In this document: one piece after another, positions 24,976 to 32,118 of the stretch
Layout: each line of letters begins with the position of its first letter
Numbering within the stretch: the stretch's first letter is position 1
Origin: a virus
Length of the DNA: 48,183 bases
Direction: 5' to 3' (one strand)
Virus record (IMG/VR): IMGVR_UViG_3300024430_000002
Location: 1 to 48,183 of that record
The notes under the pieces: generated by a model
Databases searched by the model: none
The model's input: only the letters and a program-made list of their open reading frames with translations
What the model was told of the DNA's origin: nothing
Made by a program: the position numbers and the translations under genes

Positions 24976-26361
24976 CTACGAGGTTGATGCGGGCAAGATC
25001 GGCTGCCCGTTGCCGTTGCCGTTGATCGACGGCGCCGCCGGCGCGTCCTCCGCGCCCGGCTTCTGCAACTGCACACTGAACAGGCCGGTGTGCTTGAGCA
25101 TCGACATGTCGCCGTTCATCACCGCGGCGACCGCCGACTCCGACGTGAATCCCTCCCGGACCAGCGCGGCGATCGTGTTCGCCTGCATCTGCTGGATCTC
25201 GGCCTCGTCCTTCATGTCCTCCTGAAGGAACGGGATGTCACGGTCGTCGTACCACAAAAGCGCGTCCGGCGGGGTGTCCACGATCGTCTGGAGCGACCCG
25301 GCCATGTTCCGCCACAACGGCCGCATCGTCAGGTCGGCGAACGCGCGCCGCGCCTGCCCGTAGTTCGAGTACGTCGCGGACTCGAGGCCCTCGCTGAACC
25401 CCGCGATGATCGGCGGCACTCTCGCCGCCGCGCAGATCCGTGTCTCGCCGGCTCCCTGCGTCGCTTTGAAGTCCAGTTGCCGCAGGTCGGTGCCGACCAC
25501 CTTCACGTCAGCACCGCGGGACAGAAACAGGGTCTTGAACGCGTTGGCGGGGCCCTCGTGCCCGGAGCGGAAGATGTCGACCCACCGCTTGAAGTTCTCG
25601 TTGTTCAGCTTCCCTTCGGGGTCGAGCGTGACGACGTACCCGAGGTTCGCGCCGTTCTGAAAGAACTGCCGCTTGTGCATCGTCGCCGCGCCGTCGCCGA
25701 GAACGTCATCGATGATCGGCGACAGCCACGACATGCCGCGGAACTTCGCGTCCGGATCCGGCAGCGGCGCGAAATGACACACCGCCTCCGGGAGCAGCAT
25801 CACCGGGTCCTCCCCGGACCCTGGGCCGCCCGGCTCGTACACGTACCCCGCGAGCTCCGTGTCGATCTCGGACCCGGTGCGGGACCCGCTGACGATCGTC
25901 ACCCAGTCCGGGCGGAGCCGGCGGATCGTAGTGCCGCGGCGGACCGCGAAGAAGTTCCCGGCGAGGTCGACGTCGAGAATCGCGCGCGTCAGCAGGTCGC
26001 CGGTGGTCGCGTTCTCCCACGGTTCCTCGAGGATCGCGAGCGCCTGCGTGCCGAACAGGTCGCCGGGCCGGCCGTCCCTGAGCCGCCGGAACTGAAACCG
26101 CGCCTCGCTGAACAGCAGTTGCCGAGCGGCGATGCACGCGAACACGACGCCGTTGCGCTTGTAGACACCCTCGACGTACCCGCGGAAGTTTGCTTCGGCG
26201 TTCTCGCCGGGCTGCCCGGCGCCGCCGCCGGAGCCGAGGATGAACGGGTACCCGGTGCCGTTGAACGTGAAGTACGACGCCCACTCATCGAGCGACAAGG
26301 GGAGCGTCGCGCCGCCGCGCTCAGGTTGACGGTTGAGGAGGCTGCGGATGAGGTTCGCCAC
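24976..26361 (-). CDS. portal protein (HK97 family)
   Basis: 461 aa. Recognised from the HK97-portal pattern: FACIAARQLLFSEARFQF, LEEPWENATTGDLLTRAIL, LAGNFFAVRRG, GMSWLSPIIDDV, ETRICAAARVPPIIAGF and QARRAFADLTMRPL. It forms the dodecameric ring through which DNA is packaged and ejected. GTG start overlaps the previous stop by one base (TAGTG) with GGAGG upstream. Confidence 0.92.
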   Translation of the reverse strand: MANLIRSLLNRQPERGGATLPLSLDEWASYFTFNGTGYPFILGSGGGAGQPGENAEANFRGYVEGVYKRNGVVFACIAARQLLFSEARFQFRRLRDGRPGDLFGTQALAILEEPWENATTGDLLTRAILDVDLAGNFFAVRRGTTIRRLRPDWVTIVSGSRTGSEIDTELAGYVYEPGGPGSGEDPVMLLPEAVCHFAPLPDPDAKFRGMSWLSPIIDDVLGDGAATMHKRQFFQNGANLGYVVTLDPEGKLNNENFKRWVDIFRSGHEGPANAFKTLFLSRGADVKVVGTDLRQLDFKATQGAGETRICAAARVPPIIAGFSEGLESATYSNYGQARRAFADLTMRPLWRNMAGSLQTIVDTPPDALLWYDDRDIPFLQEDMKDEAEIQQMQANTIAALVREGFTSESAVAAVMNGDMSMLKHTGLFSVQLQKPGAEDAPAAPSINGNGNGQPILPASTS

Positions 26362-26525
26362 TACTGCCTCCGGTCAACATCGACCCCTAGCAGGCCGTAG
26401 AGCACCATCCCCGCGCCCGCCATGATCGCCACGTAGCCATCGGGAACACCGAGCACGTCGGCGACCCCGGTGAGCGCCAGGATCGCGCCCAGGAAGATGA
26501 ACGTGAACGCGGTCAGTCGGCCCAC
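26361..26525 (-). CDS. small two-segment membrane protein
   Basis: 54 aa from a GTG inside the end of the terminase gene. Two hydrophobic segments (FTFIFLGAILALTGVADVL; YVAIMAGAGMVLYGLLGV) separated by a short turn, ending DVDRRQ. Such small hairpin membrane proteins can be holins, but this one lies between terminase and portal, where small membrane proteins of unknown role also occur. The exact start is uncertain. The frame upstream is shadow of terminase. Confidence 0.5.
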   Translation of the reverse strand: MGRLTAFTFIFLGAILALTGVADVLGVPDGYVAIMAGAGMVLYGLLGVDVDRRQ

Positions 26526-27985
26526 GCGAAACACGGCTCCCCGGTCGCGGTCTTGTTCTTCGCGCCCCACAGCGCGCCCGTGCAAGCCACCAGCGGCGTG
26601 ATGTCCACGCTCGACGACTTCCGGGACCACGCCCACGCTTCCTCGAGCTCGCGCTTCGCCGCGCCCTTCAGCGCCGACACCATCTCAGCCGTCCCGAGAT
26701 GCCGCAGCGTCCGCTGATCGACCGCGTCGTAGAACAGGCCGCACGCCTCCACCGTCTCAGCCGCCGTCAGGCCCTCCGGGTACACGCCCTCGCTCTCGAG
26801 GTCCGTCACCAGCGACCCGGCCGCCTTGCCCGTGTACAGCACCGCCGCGGGCGCGTGCTTCTCCACGAGCCCCTTCAGCCGCGCCGGAACCCAGCCCGTG
26901 CCGCGCTTGTGTTCCACGACCTCCACGTGCGACAGCCCGTCGTCGCGCATACCGGCGACCGCGATAGCCGCGCCCGACCGGTCCGGTGCCACGTCGAAGA
27001 AGAACACGACCGGGTCCGTCGGCTCCGACTGCGGGTCCATGAGCGACAGCCACGACCTCACGCTGATCACCGAGCCGTCCTCGCCGCTCACGCGCGGCCA
27101 GTCACCGACACCAAGGAGCTCCACCGCGAACGTGCGGCGATCCATCGACTCGAACTCCTGGAGCATGTAGCCCGCGTCGATCCTGATCCCCAGCGCCGGG
27201 TTCGCCTGCGCCCACACCGCCGGGTCCGTCAGCGCCGACTCCGGGATCTCGTTCGGGTGCTCAAACGGCGGCGACCAGCCGAAGTACGCCAAGCCCTGCA
27301 CCTCACCCCGCACGGCCTGCTCGCGGACGCGAGAGAACACCACGCCGTGCTCCATCTCCTCCTGATCGACCGCGGAGCCCGTGTACCACACCTGCGGATT
27401 CGGGATGGCCCGCAACGTCGGGAACAGCGCGCCGTGCATCGCCTCCGGGATGTGCATCGCCTCGTCGAGAATCACGCAGTCCGCCGTGAACCCGCGGCCG
27501 CCGCCCTTCGTGCGCGTCTTGTAACGCAACGCCCGGCCGTCCTTCAGGTACACGCCCTCCTGGCCGTGCGACCGCTTGACCGTCTTCACGCGCTTCCACA
27601 GCTCCGGGCAGCCCTCCAGCAGCGCCGCCATCCGCTCGAGCGCCTGCTCAGCCGTCGCGAACTCGTGCGCCGAGTGAATGATCAGCCGCTCACCGAGAAG
27701 AAACAAGCCGGCGAGCTCGCGGGCCTCCAGAAGACCGCCCTTGCCGTTCTGGCGCGGCACCTCCACGCCGACGCGGCGAGCCGCCCACTTGCCGTCCGCG
27801 CGCTCCCCCAGCGCGTTCACCAGCACGAACCGCTGCCAGTCATCCATGAACAAGCCCGCCATCGCGGCGAGCTCGCACGCCTCGTCGCCCGTCGACGCGG
27901 CGAACTCAGGAACGTGCAGAATCCTGGGCCGCTGCGCCCCGAGCACGACGGGCGGCTCGGCGAGCGGCGAGGTCATCGAGACCAT
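26513..27985 (-). CDS. terminase large subunit
   Basis: 490 aa. ATPase domain with Walker A EVPRQNGKG and Walker B CVILDEAM, motif TGSAVDQEE, and a C-terminal RNaseH-like nuclease domain (VFFFDVAPDRSGAAIAVAG with its acidic residue; VLYTGKAAGSLVTDLE). It pumps DNA into the prohead. AAGGAG precedes the ATG at 27985, which is preferred over the ATG at 27976. The start overlaps the small subunit gene by 80 bases. Confidence 0.95.
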   Translation of the reverse strand: MVSMTSPLAEPPVVLGAQRPRILHVPEFAASTGDEACELAAMAGLFMDDWQRFVLVNALGERADGKWAARRVGVEVPRQNGKGGLLEARELAGLFLLGERLIIHSAHEFATAEQALERMAALLEGCPELWKRVKTVKRSHGQEGVYLKDGRALRYKTRTKGGGRGFTADCVILDEAMHIPEAMHGALFPTLRAIPNPQVWYTGSAVDQEEMEHGVVFSRVREQAVRGEVQGLAYFGWSPPFEHPNEIPESALTDPAVWAQANPALGIRIDAGYMLQEFESMDRRTFAVELLGVGDWPRVSGEDGSVISVRSWLSLMDPQSEPTDPVVFFFDVAPDRSGAAIAVAGMRDDGLSHVEVVEHKRGTGWVPARLKGLVEKHAPAAVLYTGKAAGSLVTDLESEGVYPEGLTAAETVEACGLFYDAVDQRTLRHLGTAEMVSALKGAAKRELEEAWAWSRKSSSVDITPLVACTGALWGAKNKTATGEPCFAWAD

Positions 27986-28187
27986 CGTTCTCCTTCTCCG
28001 CCGGCGCCACAGCCTCCAGCTCGCGCAGCACATCGACCAGCGCCTTCGCCGCCATACTCTTCGACGTCAGCGACGACGCGCCGTCAAGACCGTCCGCCAG
28101 CACCGCCGCGGTCGCCGCTAGCACCGCCTCGCGGTCGCGCCGCTCCACCGCCCTGCGCACCGACGCACCCGCCTTACGTGCCGACAT
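27906..28187 (-). CDS. terminase small subunit-like protein
   Basis: 93 aa. Helical: ASVRRAVERRDREAVLAATA, then SMAAKALVDVLRELEAVAP, ending Arg/Ala-rich. Small size, position directly before the large terminase gene and an 80-base overlap with it indicate the DNA-recognition subunit of packaging. GGAGG 8 bases before the ATG at 28187. No sequence motif proves it. Confidence 0.65.
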   Translation of the reverse strand: MSARKAGASVRRAVERRDREAVLAATAAVLADGLDGASSLTSKSMAAKALVDVLRELEAVAPAEKENDGLDDLAARRAARRARGAAAQDSARS

Positions 28188-28374
28188 GACCGCGCCTCCA
28201 CAACTCCGGCGGCGGTGAGCACGCACAACGAGGCCCGCCGGTCGGATGGCCCTGCTCGACCCACCAGCACACCACGCGCGGCTCATTCCCCGCAAGCGGA
28301 CACACGCGAACGCCATCACGCAGGAACGCGTCGTCGCGGCGCGGCACCTCAGGCACAACGCGCGAATCCGCCAT
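28174..28374 (-). CDS. hypothetical small protein
   Basis: 66 aa. Contains CPLAGNEPRVVCWWVEQGHP...CACS, a possible metal site. The ATG at 28374 has GGGAG just upstream and overlaps the HNH stop by one base. The gene ends inside the start of the small terminase gene. Function unknown. Confidence 0.5.
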   Translation of the reverse strand: MADSRVVPEVPRRDDAFLRDGVRVCPLAGNEPRVVCWWVEQGHPTGGPRCACSPPPELWRRGHVGT

Positions 28375-28619
28375 CACCACTCCCGCGAAGAACGGCGCTT
28401 CCGGCCCGAAGTCGCCCGATTACACGCCGCGTGCTCAGGACCCATGTACCGCGACCGATCCTCATCCGCATGCCCCAAATCCCACGGCTCGCCCGGAGCA
28501 ATCACCCGCGAACACCGCCAACACACCACGCCGCCCAACGCCACCTCACGCGCCCAACGCCGACGCAACCGCCGATGCGCCGCGCCATACCCGTGCTCCA
28601 CCGTCCCACCCCAAGGCAC
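28374..28619 (-). CDS. packaging-associated HNH endonuclease
   Basis: 81 aa, GTG start. A minimal HNH/treble-clef nuclease: VCWRCSRVI then WDLGHADEDRSRYMGPEHAA and CNRA. This form (W-D-L-G-H...Y-x-GPEH-x-x-CN) is encoded next to terminase in many HK97-like phages and is needed for DNA packaging there. Here it lies upstream of the small terminase subunit. Confidence 0.85.
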   Translation of the reverse strand: MPWGGTVEHGYGAAHRRLRRRWAREVALGGVVCWRCSRVIAPGEPWDLGHADEDRSRYMGPEHAACNRATSGRKRRSSREW

Positions 28620-28669
28620 GGCCTACACGCCCCGGAGAGGGAAATCGCGACTGGCGGGGTGAAGCGCTC

Positions 28670-29203
28670 TCATCGTGTTCTCGAGGGGTCCCTGCCCCCC
28701 TCCCCTGGGGTGTTGGCCCGGATCTTGGGTTTGGCTTGGGGCCGCGTGCCGGTCATGCGGCATCGGGGGCAGCCGATCCATGTGGTTCGGCCGGTGGCGC
28801 TGACGACTTCGCGGACTGTGCCCCAGCCTCGGCATCGGGGGCAGGGGTTGGGTCGGGGTTGGTCTCGCCAGTGGGTTTGTCCGCCGGTGAGGACGGTGAC
28901 GGTGCGCATGGTTTGGCTTGGGGTGGTCGCTCGTGCTTTGCCCGTCGCGAGTGGGGGGATGGTTGTTGATTGGACAGCGGCGTGGCGGAGTTGTTCCGCG
29001 AGGTCGCGCAGGGTCGACTCGTCGTTCCGGGTCGCCTCGTGTGCTTGCTCGTCGAGTTCGGCGCAACGTCTGACTGCGAGGGTGAGCGCCCGTGTCGCAG
29101 CGATCATGGCTTGGATGTCGCCGCTCTCGTGCGCTTCGCGGAGCTGCTGTTCGCGGGCGCGCTTGATCTCCTCGGCGCGCTCGTGATCGTCTGTGGGATG
29201 CAT
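28670..29203 (-). CDS. coiled-coil/zinc-ribbon protein
   Basis: 177 aa. Residues 1-~85 are a charged helix (AEEIKRAREQQLREAHESGD; RRCAELDEQAHEATRNDEST). The second half has a DnaJ-like C-x2-C-x-G-x-G ... C-x2-C zinc ribbon (CPRCRGWGTVREV, GCPRCRMTGT). It ends Pro/Arg-rich. It lies just ahead of the packaging genes. Function unknown. Confidence 0.65.
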   Translation of the reverse strand: MHPTDDHERAEEIKRAREQQLREAHESGDIQAMIAATRALTLAVRRCAELDEQAHEATRNDESTLRDLAEQLRHAAVQSTTIPPLATGKARATTPSQTMRTVTVLTGGQTHWRDQPRPNPCPRCRGWGTVREVVSATGRTTWIGCPRCRMTGTRPQAKPKIRANTPGEGGRDPSRTR

Positions 29204-29227
29204 CAGGCCGCCCTTCGCGCCGGGTGA

Positions 29228-29488
29228 CTAGTCCGGCAGGCGGCCTGAGCAGCGATGGACAGGGGAGCCAGGAGGCTTCCTGCCGCCACTCATGTTACCG
29301 GTGCCGCTCGCTGCGTCGGTGAGACGCGCCCGCTCGGCCTTGAGCTGCACCAGAGTCATGCCGCGGAGGCGGTCTCGATAAGCCGCAAGACCATCAATGT
29401 TCACCGGACGATCTTTGAGGATGTTCGCGATGGTGGTCGCGAGGTCGTCAGCGTTTATCGGGCGTATGGGTCGATGCTGCGGTGGCAT
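29228..29488 (-). CDS. hypothetical small protein
   Basis: 86 aa. The N-terminal half is coding-like (ADDLATTIANILKDRPVNID, RDRLRGMTLVQLKAERARL). The C-terminus is low complexity. No ribosome site is evident. Function unknown. Confidence 0.5.
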   Translation of the reverse strand: MPPQHRPIRPINADDLATTIANILKDRPVNIDGLAAYRDRLRGMTLVQLKAERARLTDAASGTGNMSGGRKPPGSPVHRCSGRLPD

Positions 29489-29515
29489 GAGCGGGCGTGG
29501 TGGGCGGATGGCTCT

Positions 29516-29689
29516 CTAGAGCGTTGGGCTGGTTCGCACCCAGCTCCACATGACCTCAACGTCGCCGTTGCAGGTGAAGGTCCCGAGTGGTATTTCGCCT
29601 TCGAACTGGTCGAGATCGTCGATCGTGGCGCTCCACACAAGCTCGTCCGTGGCAGTATCGAAGACCGCGATTTCGACTTCCAGCGCCAT
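29516..29689 (-). CDS. hypothetical 57-aa acidic protein
   Basis: 57 aa, below common gene-calling cut-offs. MALEVEIAVFDTATDELVWS, then IDDLDQFEGEIPLG, ends WVRTSPTL. Alternating beta pattern and high GC at third positions support coding. AAGGA lies ~11 bases upstream and overlaps the end of the preceding gene. Function unknown. Confidence 0.55.
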   Translation of the reverse strand: MALEVEIAVFDTATDELVWSATIDDLDQFEGEIPLGTFTCNGDVEVMWSWVRTSPTL

Positions 29690-29695
29690 CGCCAG

Positions 29696-29920
29696 CTATT
29701 CCTTGCCGTTGACGACCGATGTGGTGGTCGCGCACCTGGGAGAGTGGACTTGCTGCGCGAAGACGTGGTGGCCCGAGCGGTGCGCCTCACGTCGGTCGCG
29801 GCGACACCGGAGGCGCACAGGGCGAATCGCGCCCGCTCGCCCGAGGATGTAGTCCAGTTCCCCTTGCCCTTTCGGCACGGCAAAGTAGAACGTCGGGCAC
29901 CCGCAGCTTCCGTGCTTCAC
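29696..29920 (-). CDS. hypothetical Cys/His-containing protein
   Basis: 74 aa, GTG start preceded by GAGGAG, which is itself the last codons of the upstream gene. KHGSCGCPTFYFAVPKGQGE is followed by an Arg-rich, His-rich tail (RDRREAHRSGHHVF). Possibly a small nucleic-acid-binding protein. No family recognised. Confidence 0.5.
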   Translation of the reverse strand: MKHGSCGCPTFYFAVPKGQGELDYILGRAGAIRPVRLRCRRDRREAHRSGHHVFAQQVHSPRCATTTSVVNGKE

Positions 29921-29923
29921 CGC

Positions 29924-30541
29924 TTACTCCTCGGTGCCCTTGACGACCATGTCGTAATGGGAAGGACAGAGAGCCGCTCCCTCCTCGGGGCGCTTGGTCG
30001 GGCGGGGCGCGTACGCCTTGAGGTCGGTCTTGCCTGTGCACCGCTCCCCTGCGTGAACATACTCACAGGTTCCGTCTGCCTGGGCGATTACGGCTTTGGT
30101 CCATGCGGGGTCGTCGTCGGGGCGCTTGGTCTCGACGGTCTTGGAGGTGGGATCCGGCGCGACGGGCACCAGGCGACCGGGGCCTAGGACACCATGATGA
30201 TCACGCCCATGCCCCCGGAGTTCGAGGCGCGAGGTGATGCGGCCGCCGATCTCGCCGCTGACGAGGTCGGCGAGCGTCCGGACTACTTCTCGGCCGCTGA
30301 TCGCGACGACGCGCTCGTGGATGTCGTTCTGGCGCTTCATCTCGGCGCGGAGTTCCTCGAGCTGCCGCTCGAGACGACGCTGGAACGCGGCGATGTCGTC
30401 CTCAAGGGCGTCGGTGAGTTCGGCCTCAGCGACGCGCAACTCCCTGTAGCTGGCGCCGAGGGTTATGGGGATGCCGAGGCCGGCGAGCATGGCGCGGCTG
30501 AAGTCGCCGGGGTGGATGCGGTCCTGCCACTCGCTGCTCAC
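29924..30541 (-). CDS. tape-measure C-terminus paralogue fused to Cys-rich tail
   Basis: 205 aa, GTG start. Residues ~35-115 match the C-terminal end of the tape measure protein: LTDALEDDIAA (tape measure LTDAIDDDIAA), then EMKRQNDIHERVVAISGREV (tape measure ELKRQNEIHQQVMNVSGREA) and a shared GE-x-G-x-x-IT-x-R ending. The tape measure has an extra coiled-coil stretch between the two blocks. The last ~70 residues are unrelated and carry CEYVHAGERC...ALCPSHYD, an HNH-like zinc scaffold without a clear HNH triad. It could compete with, or mimic, the tape measure tail. Confidence 0.65.
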   Translation of the reverse strand: MSSEWQDRIHPGDFSRAMLAGLGIPITLGASYRELRVAEAELTDALEDDIAAFQRRLERQLEELRAEMKRQNDIHERVVAISGREVVRTLADLVSGEIGGRITSRLELRGHGRDHHGVLGPGRLVPVAPDPTSKTVETKRPDDDPAWTKAVIAQADGTCEYVHAGERCTGKTDLKAYAPRPTKRPEEGAALCPSHYDMVVKGTEE

Positions 30542-30591
30542 AGCGCCCTCACGATCAGCACGATGACGACGTCGATGGTGACTGCGGCCAT
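30538..30591 (-). CDS. 17-aa hydrophobic micro-protein
   Basis: MAAVTIDVVIVLIVRAL: almost entirely hydrophobic with one Asp and a terminal Arg. GGGAG is 5 bases before the ATG, and the stop overlaps the next GTG start. It sits between a 37-aa membrane protein and the tape-measure-like gene. It may be a membrane peptide, or only a coupling leader for the next gene. Confidence 0.35.
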   Translation of the reverse strand: MAAVTIDVVIVLIVRAL

Positions 30592-30601
30592 GGGTGCTCC
30601 C

Positions 30602-30715
30602 TTAGAAGGCGTGGCAGACGAGGTAGCCGAGGCTGAAGCCGAGGAAGAACACGGCGGTGCCGAGGAACGCGAGCGTGCCGCCGGGCGGCGGTGTGGGCGG
30701 GGACTTCTGGCTCAT
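30602..30715 (-). CDS. 37-aa single-span membrane protein, holin candidate
   Basis: Short Pro-rich N-terminus (MSQKSPPTPPPGGT), then one strong membrane segment (LAFLGTAVFFLGFSLGYLVC), and a 3-residue tail. GAGGG 7 bases before the ATG. It is the first gene of the leftward late block, divergent from the rightward cassette at 30787. Size and topology would allow a pinholin-like role. No sequence family supports this. Confidence 0.5.
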   Translation of the reverse strand: MSQKSPPTPPPGGTLAFLGTAVFFLGFSLGYLVCHAF

Positions 30716-30751
30716 GTCACGCCCTCGTGTCCGAGCAAGGACAGGGACTAC

Positions 30752-30780
30752 TTGACACCGTAAGACGTACGTCGTATATT
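30752..30780 (+). promoter_or_regulatory. strong sigma70-type promoter with palindromic operator
   Basis: TTGACA (30752-30757), 17-base spacer, TATATT (30775-30780): nearly perfect consensus. The spacer contains the exact 10-bp palindrome GACGTACGTC (30764-30773), well placed for a repressor. The ATG at 30787 is only 6 bases after the -10 box, so the mRNA is probably leaderless. The same palindrome also occurs by codon chance at 17289 and 17331 in the repeat gene. Confidence 0.8.
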
Positions 30781-30786
30781 TGTCCT

Positions 30787-30966
30787 ATGACCAACGCGCA
30801 GCAGATTCGAGTCGAGACCTACAGGCTCACCACCCGCAGCGGCCGCCACATCCGCAAGGCCACCAAGGTCGTCTTCCCCGACGGCTACGAGATCCGGTTC
30901 ACCGAGCGCATGAGCAAGCGCGAGGCACTGCGCCAGGCCGCGAAGCTCCCGGTCGACAATGTCTGA
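30787..30966 (+). CDS. hypothetical 59-aa basic protein
   Basis: First gene of the rightward cassette. It starts 6 bases after a TATATT -10 box with no ribosome site. Basic alpha-beta sequence (VETYRLTTRSGRHIRKATKV; FPDGYEIRFTERMSKREALR). Overlaps the next gene by 8 bases. Function unknown. Being under a strong, probably repressed promoter, it is likely regulatory or early. Confidence 0.75.
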   Translation: MTNAQQIRVETYRLTTRSGRHIRKATKVVFPDGYEIRFTERMSKREALRQAAKLPVDNV

Positions 30967-31174
30967 CTCAGTCGCCCTCCCCCGCGACGAGCTAGAACAG
31001 ATCGAGTGCGCGTTGTCGAGGACGATCAGGCATCTAATCGCGTTCGCCGACACCAAGCCGTACCCCGACGATCCGCGCTGGTCCCCCTGGACGCGCTTCC
31101 AAAAGCCGCTCGCCGATAGGTGCAGCGCAGCGCGAGATCTAGTGAGGGCTCACCTTGCCGAAGACGCGACGTGA
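30959..31174 (+). CDS. hypothetical 71-aa helical protein
   Basis: Helical, starts MSDSVALPRDELEQIECALS, with WSPWTRFQKPLADRCSAARD toward the end. The stop overlaps the next start (TGATG). Second gene of the rightward cassette. No family recognised. Confidence 0.7.
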   Translation: MSDSVALPRDELEQIECALSRTIRHLIAFADTKPYPDDPRWSPWTRFQKPLADRCSAARDLVRAHLAEDAT

Positions 31175-31392
31175 TGCCCGACACGATCACGTTCCGCGTT
31201 CGCCCGGAGGAGCGCGCCGGCCTTGAGCGGCGCGCAGCCGAGGCGGGGCAGTCGCTCAGCGACTACATCCGTACGACGTTGGTCCTGCGCGAGCAGGCAC
31301 CAGACTTCAGCGCGCGTCTGAACGAGCACGGACGCACCTTGTTCGACCACGAGCGGCGCCTCGCGCGCCTAGAGGAGATGGCAGGGCTATGA
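31174..31392 (+). CDS. ribbon-helix-helix DNA-binding protein
   Basis: 72 aa. MPDTITFRVRPEERAGLERR then AAEAGQSLSDYIRTTLVLRE is the ribbon-helix-helix fold of CopG/Arc/MobC-type proteins: a beta strand with alternating polar residues and two helices. The rest is a short coiled coil (FDHERRLARLEEMAGL), likely for oligomerisation. Such proteins bind palindromic operators as dimers. The natural target would be the palindrome in the cassette promoter (inference). Confidence 0.75.
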   Translation: MPDTITFRVRPEERAGLERRAAEAGQSLSDYIRTTLVLREQAPDFSARLNEHGRTLFDHERRLARLEEMAGL

Positions 31393-31634
31393 GGAAGACC
31401 TACATCGCGAACGCGTGGGTCAAGGTCACGGCCGACTCCGACGAGGAAGCAGTCAAGAAGTTTGAGGCGCTGTTCCCGGACTTCTGCATGGACCTAAGCG
31501 ATGGCGTCGAGTTGCTTGTCGCCGACGGAGCGTGGGACGAAGTCGACGAAGTCGATGACGGGCCCGAGTGCATCTGCCCGCCGGATCTCATCGCACGGGG
31601 CGGCTTCAAGGGCGGGTGTCCGGTCCATGCCTGA
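31389..31634 (+). CDS. hypothetical acidic protein with C-terminal Cys cluster
   Basis: 81 aa. An N-terminal alpha-beta part (YIANAWVKVTADSDEEAVKK), an acidic middle (WDEVDEVDDGPE), and a CICPPDLIARGGFKGGCPVH tail that may bind zinc. Overlaps its upstream neighbour by 4 bases (ATGA) and the next gene by 8. Confidence 0.7.
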   Translation: MRKTYIANAWVKVTADSDEEAVKKFEALFPDFCMDLSDGVELLVADGAWDEVDEVDDGPECICPPDLIARGGFKGGCPVHA

Positions 31635-31827
31635 ACGTGGCGGAGACGCCCACATGGAACGTCTCGCGATCCGGATGCTCTACAAGGTCTGTCCCGCAAA
31701 GGACGCGCACTCCCACAAGACGGGGGTCTGGAACGTTGAGGACGACCACTGCCCGCAATGTGGCATCACCCGCTCGGACTTCGACCGCTTCATCGTGGGC
31801 AATGACGGCAAGCCAGATGTGAGCTAG
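31627..31827 (+). CDS. hypothetical zinc-ribbon protein
   Basis: 66 aa. Last gene of the rightward cassette. Has VCPAKDAHSHKTGVWNVEDD and HCPQCGITRSDFDRF, a C...H/CPxC site. The start at 31627 gives the 8-base overlap seen elsewhere in the cassette. The ATG at 31654 is an alternative. The stop shares CTAG with the stop of the convergent gene at 31824. Confidence 0.65.
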   Translation: MPERGGDAHMERLAIRMLYKVCPAKDAHSHKTGVWNVEDDHCPQCGITRSDFDRFIVGNDGKPDVS

Positions 31828-32039
31828 CGTCGCTCCTGGACGTCCACTCCGAGTTCCTGAGCCTTGCGCTTGAAGATCGCCACATCGGTCGCGCACGAGC
31901 CGCAGTAGTGCTCAAGCGTGTTCGTCGCGACCGCCTGGTGGTACTGGCGCAGGACGCGAGCGAGGAGATCGGCGAGCGCGTCAGCGCGATGCTCGTGGCT
32001 TGTGCGATGGGACCGACGCCGGAAGGTATCCATACCCAT
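31824..32039 (-). CDS. hypothetical small protein with CxxC
   Basis: 71 aa. Helical (HRADALADLLARVLRQYHQA) with YCGSCATDVAIFKRKAQELG near the end. It is the last leftward gene of this chain, ending tail-to-tail with the rightward cassette on a shared CTAG. The start could also be the ATG at 32033. GAGAGG lies 9 bases upstream of the first ATG. Confidence 0.6.
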   Translation of the reverse strand: MGMDTFRRRSHRTSHEHRADALADLLARVLRQYHQAVATNTLEHYCGSCATDVAIFKRKAQELGVDVQERR

Positions 32040-32064
32040 CTAGCCGTACCTCTCGCCCGATTTC

Positions 32065-32118
32065 TTACATCTGCGCGACGTTCTCCCCGTAGACGTCGTG
32101 CAGGGATGTTCGACTCAC
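32065..32118 (-). CDS. 17-aa micro-ORF
   Basis: VSRTSLHDVYGENVAQM, with a GTG start overlapping the upstream stop (GTGA), as at many junctions in this region. It may be a remnant or a coupling peptide. Listed because of the overlap pattern only. Confidence 0.25.
   Translation of the reverse strand: MSRTSLHDVYGENVAQM

Noticed and set aside
28246-28662. Rightward 138-codon frame opposite the packaging HNH gene
   Set aside because: Antisense to a clear HNH nuclease with conserved motifs. Composition is Arg/His/Pro shadow.
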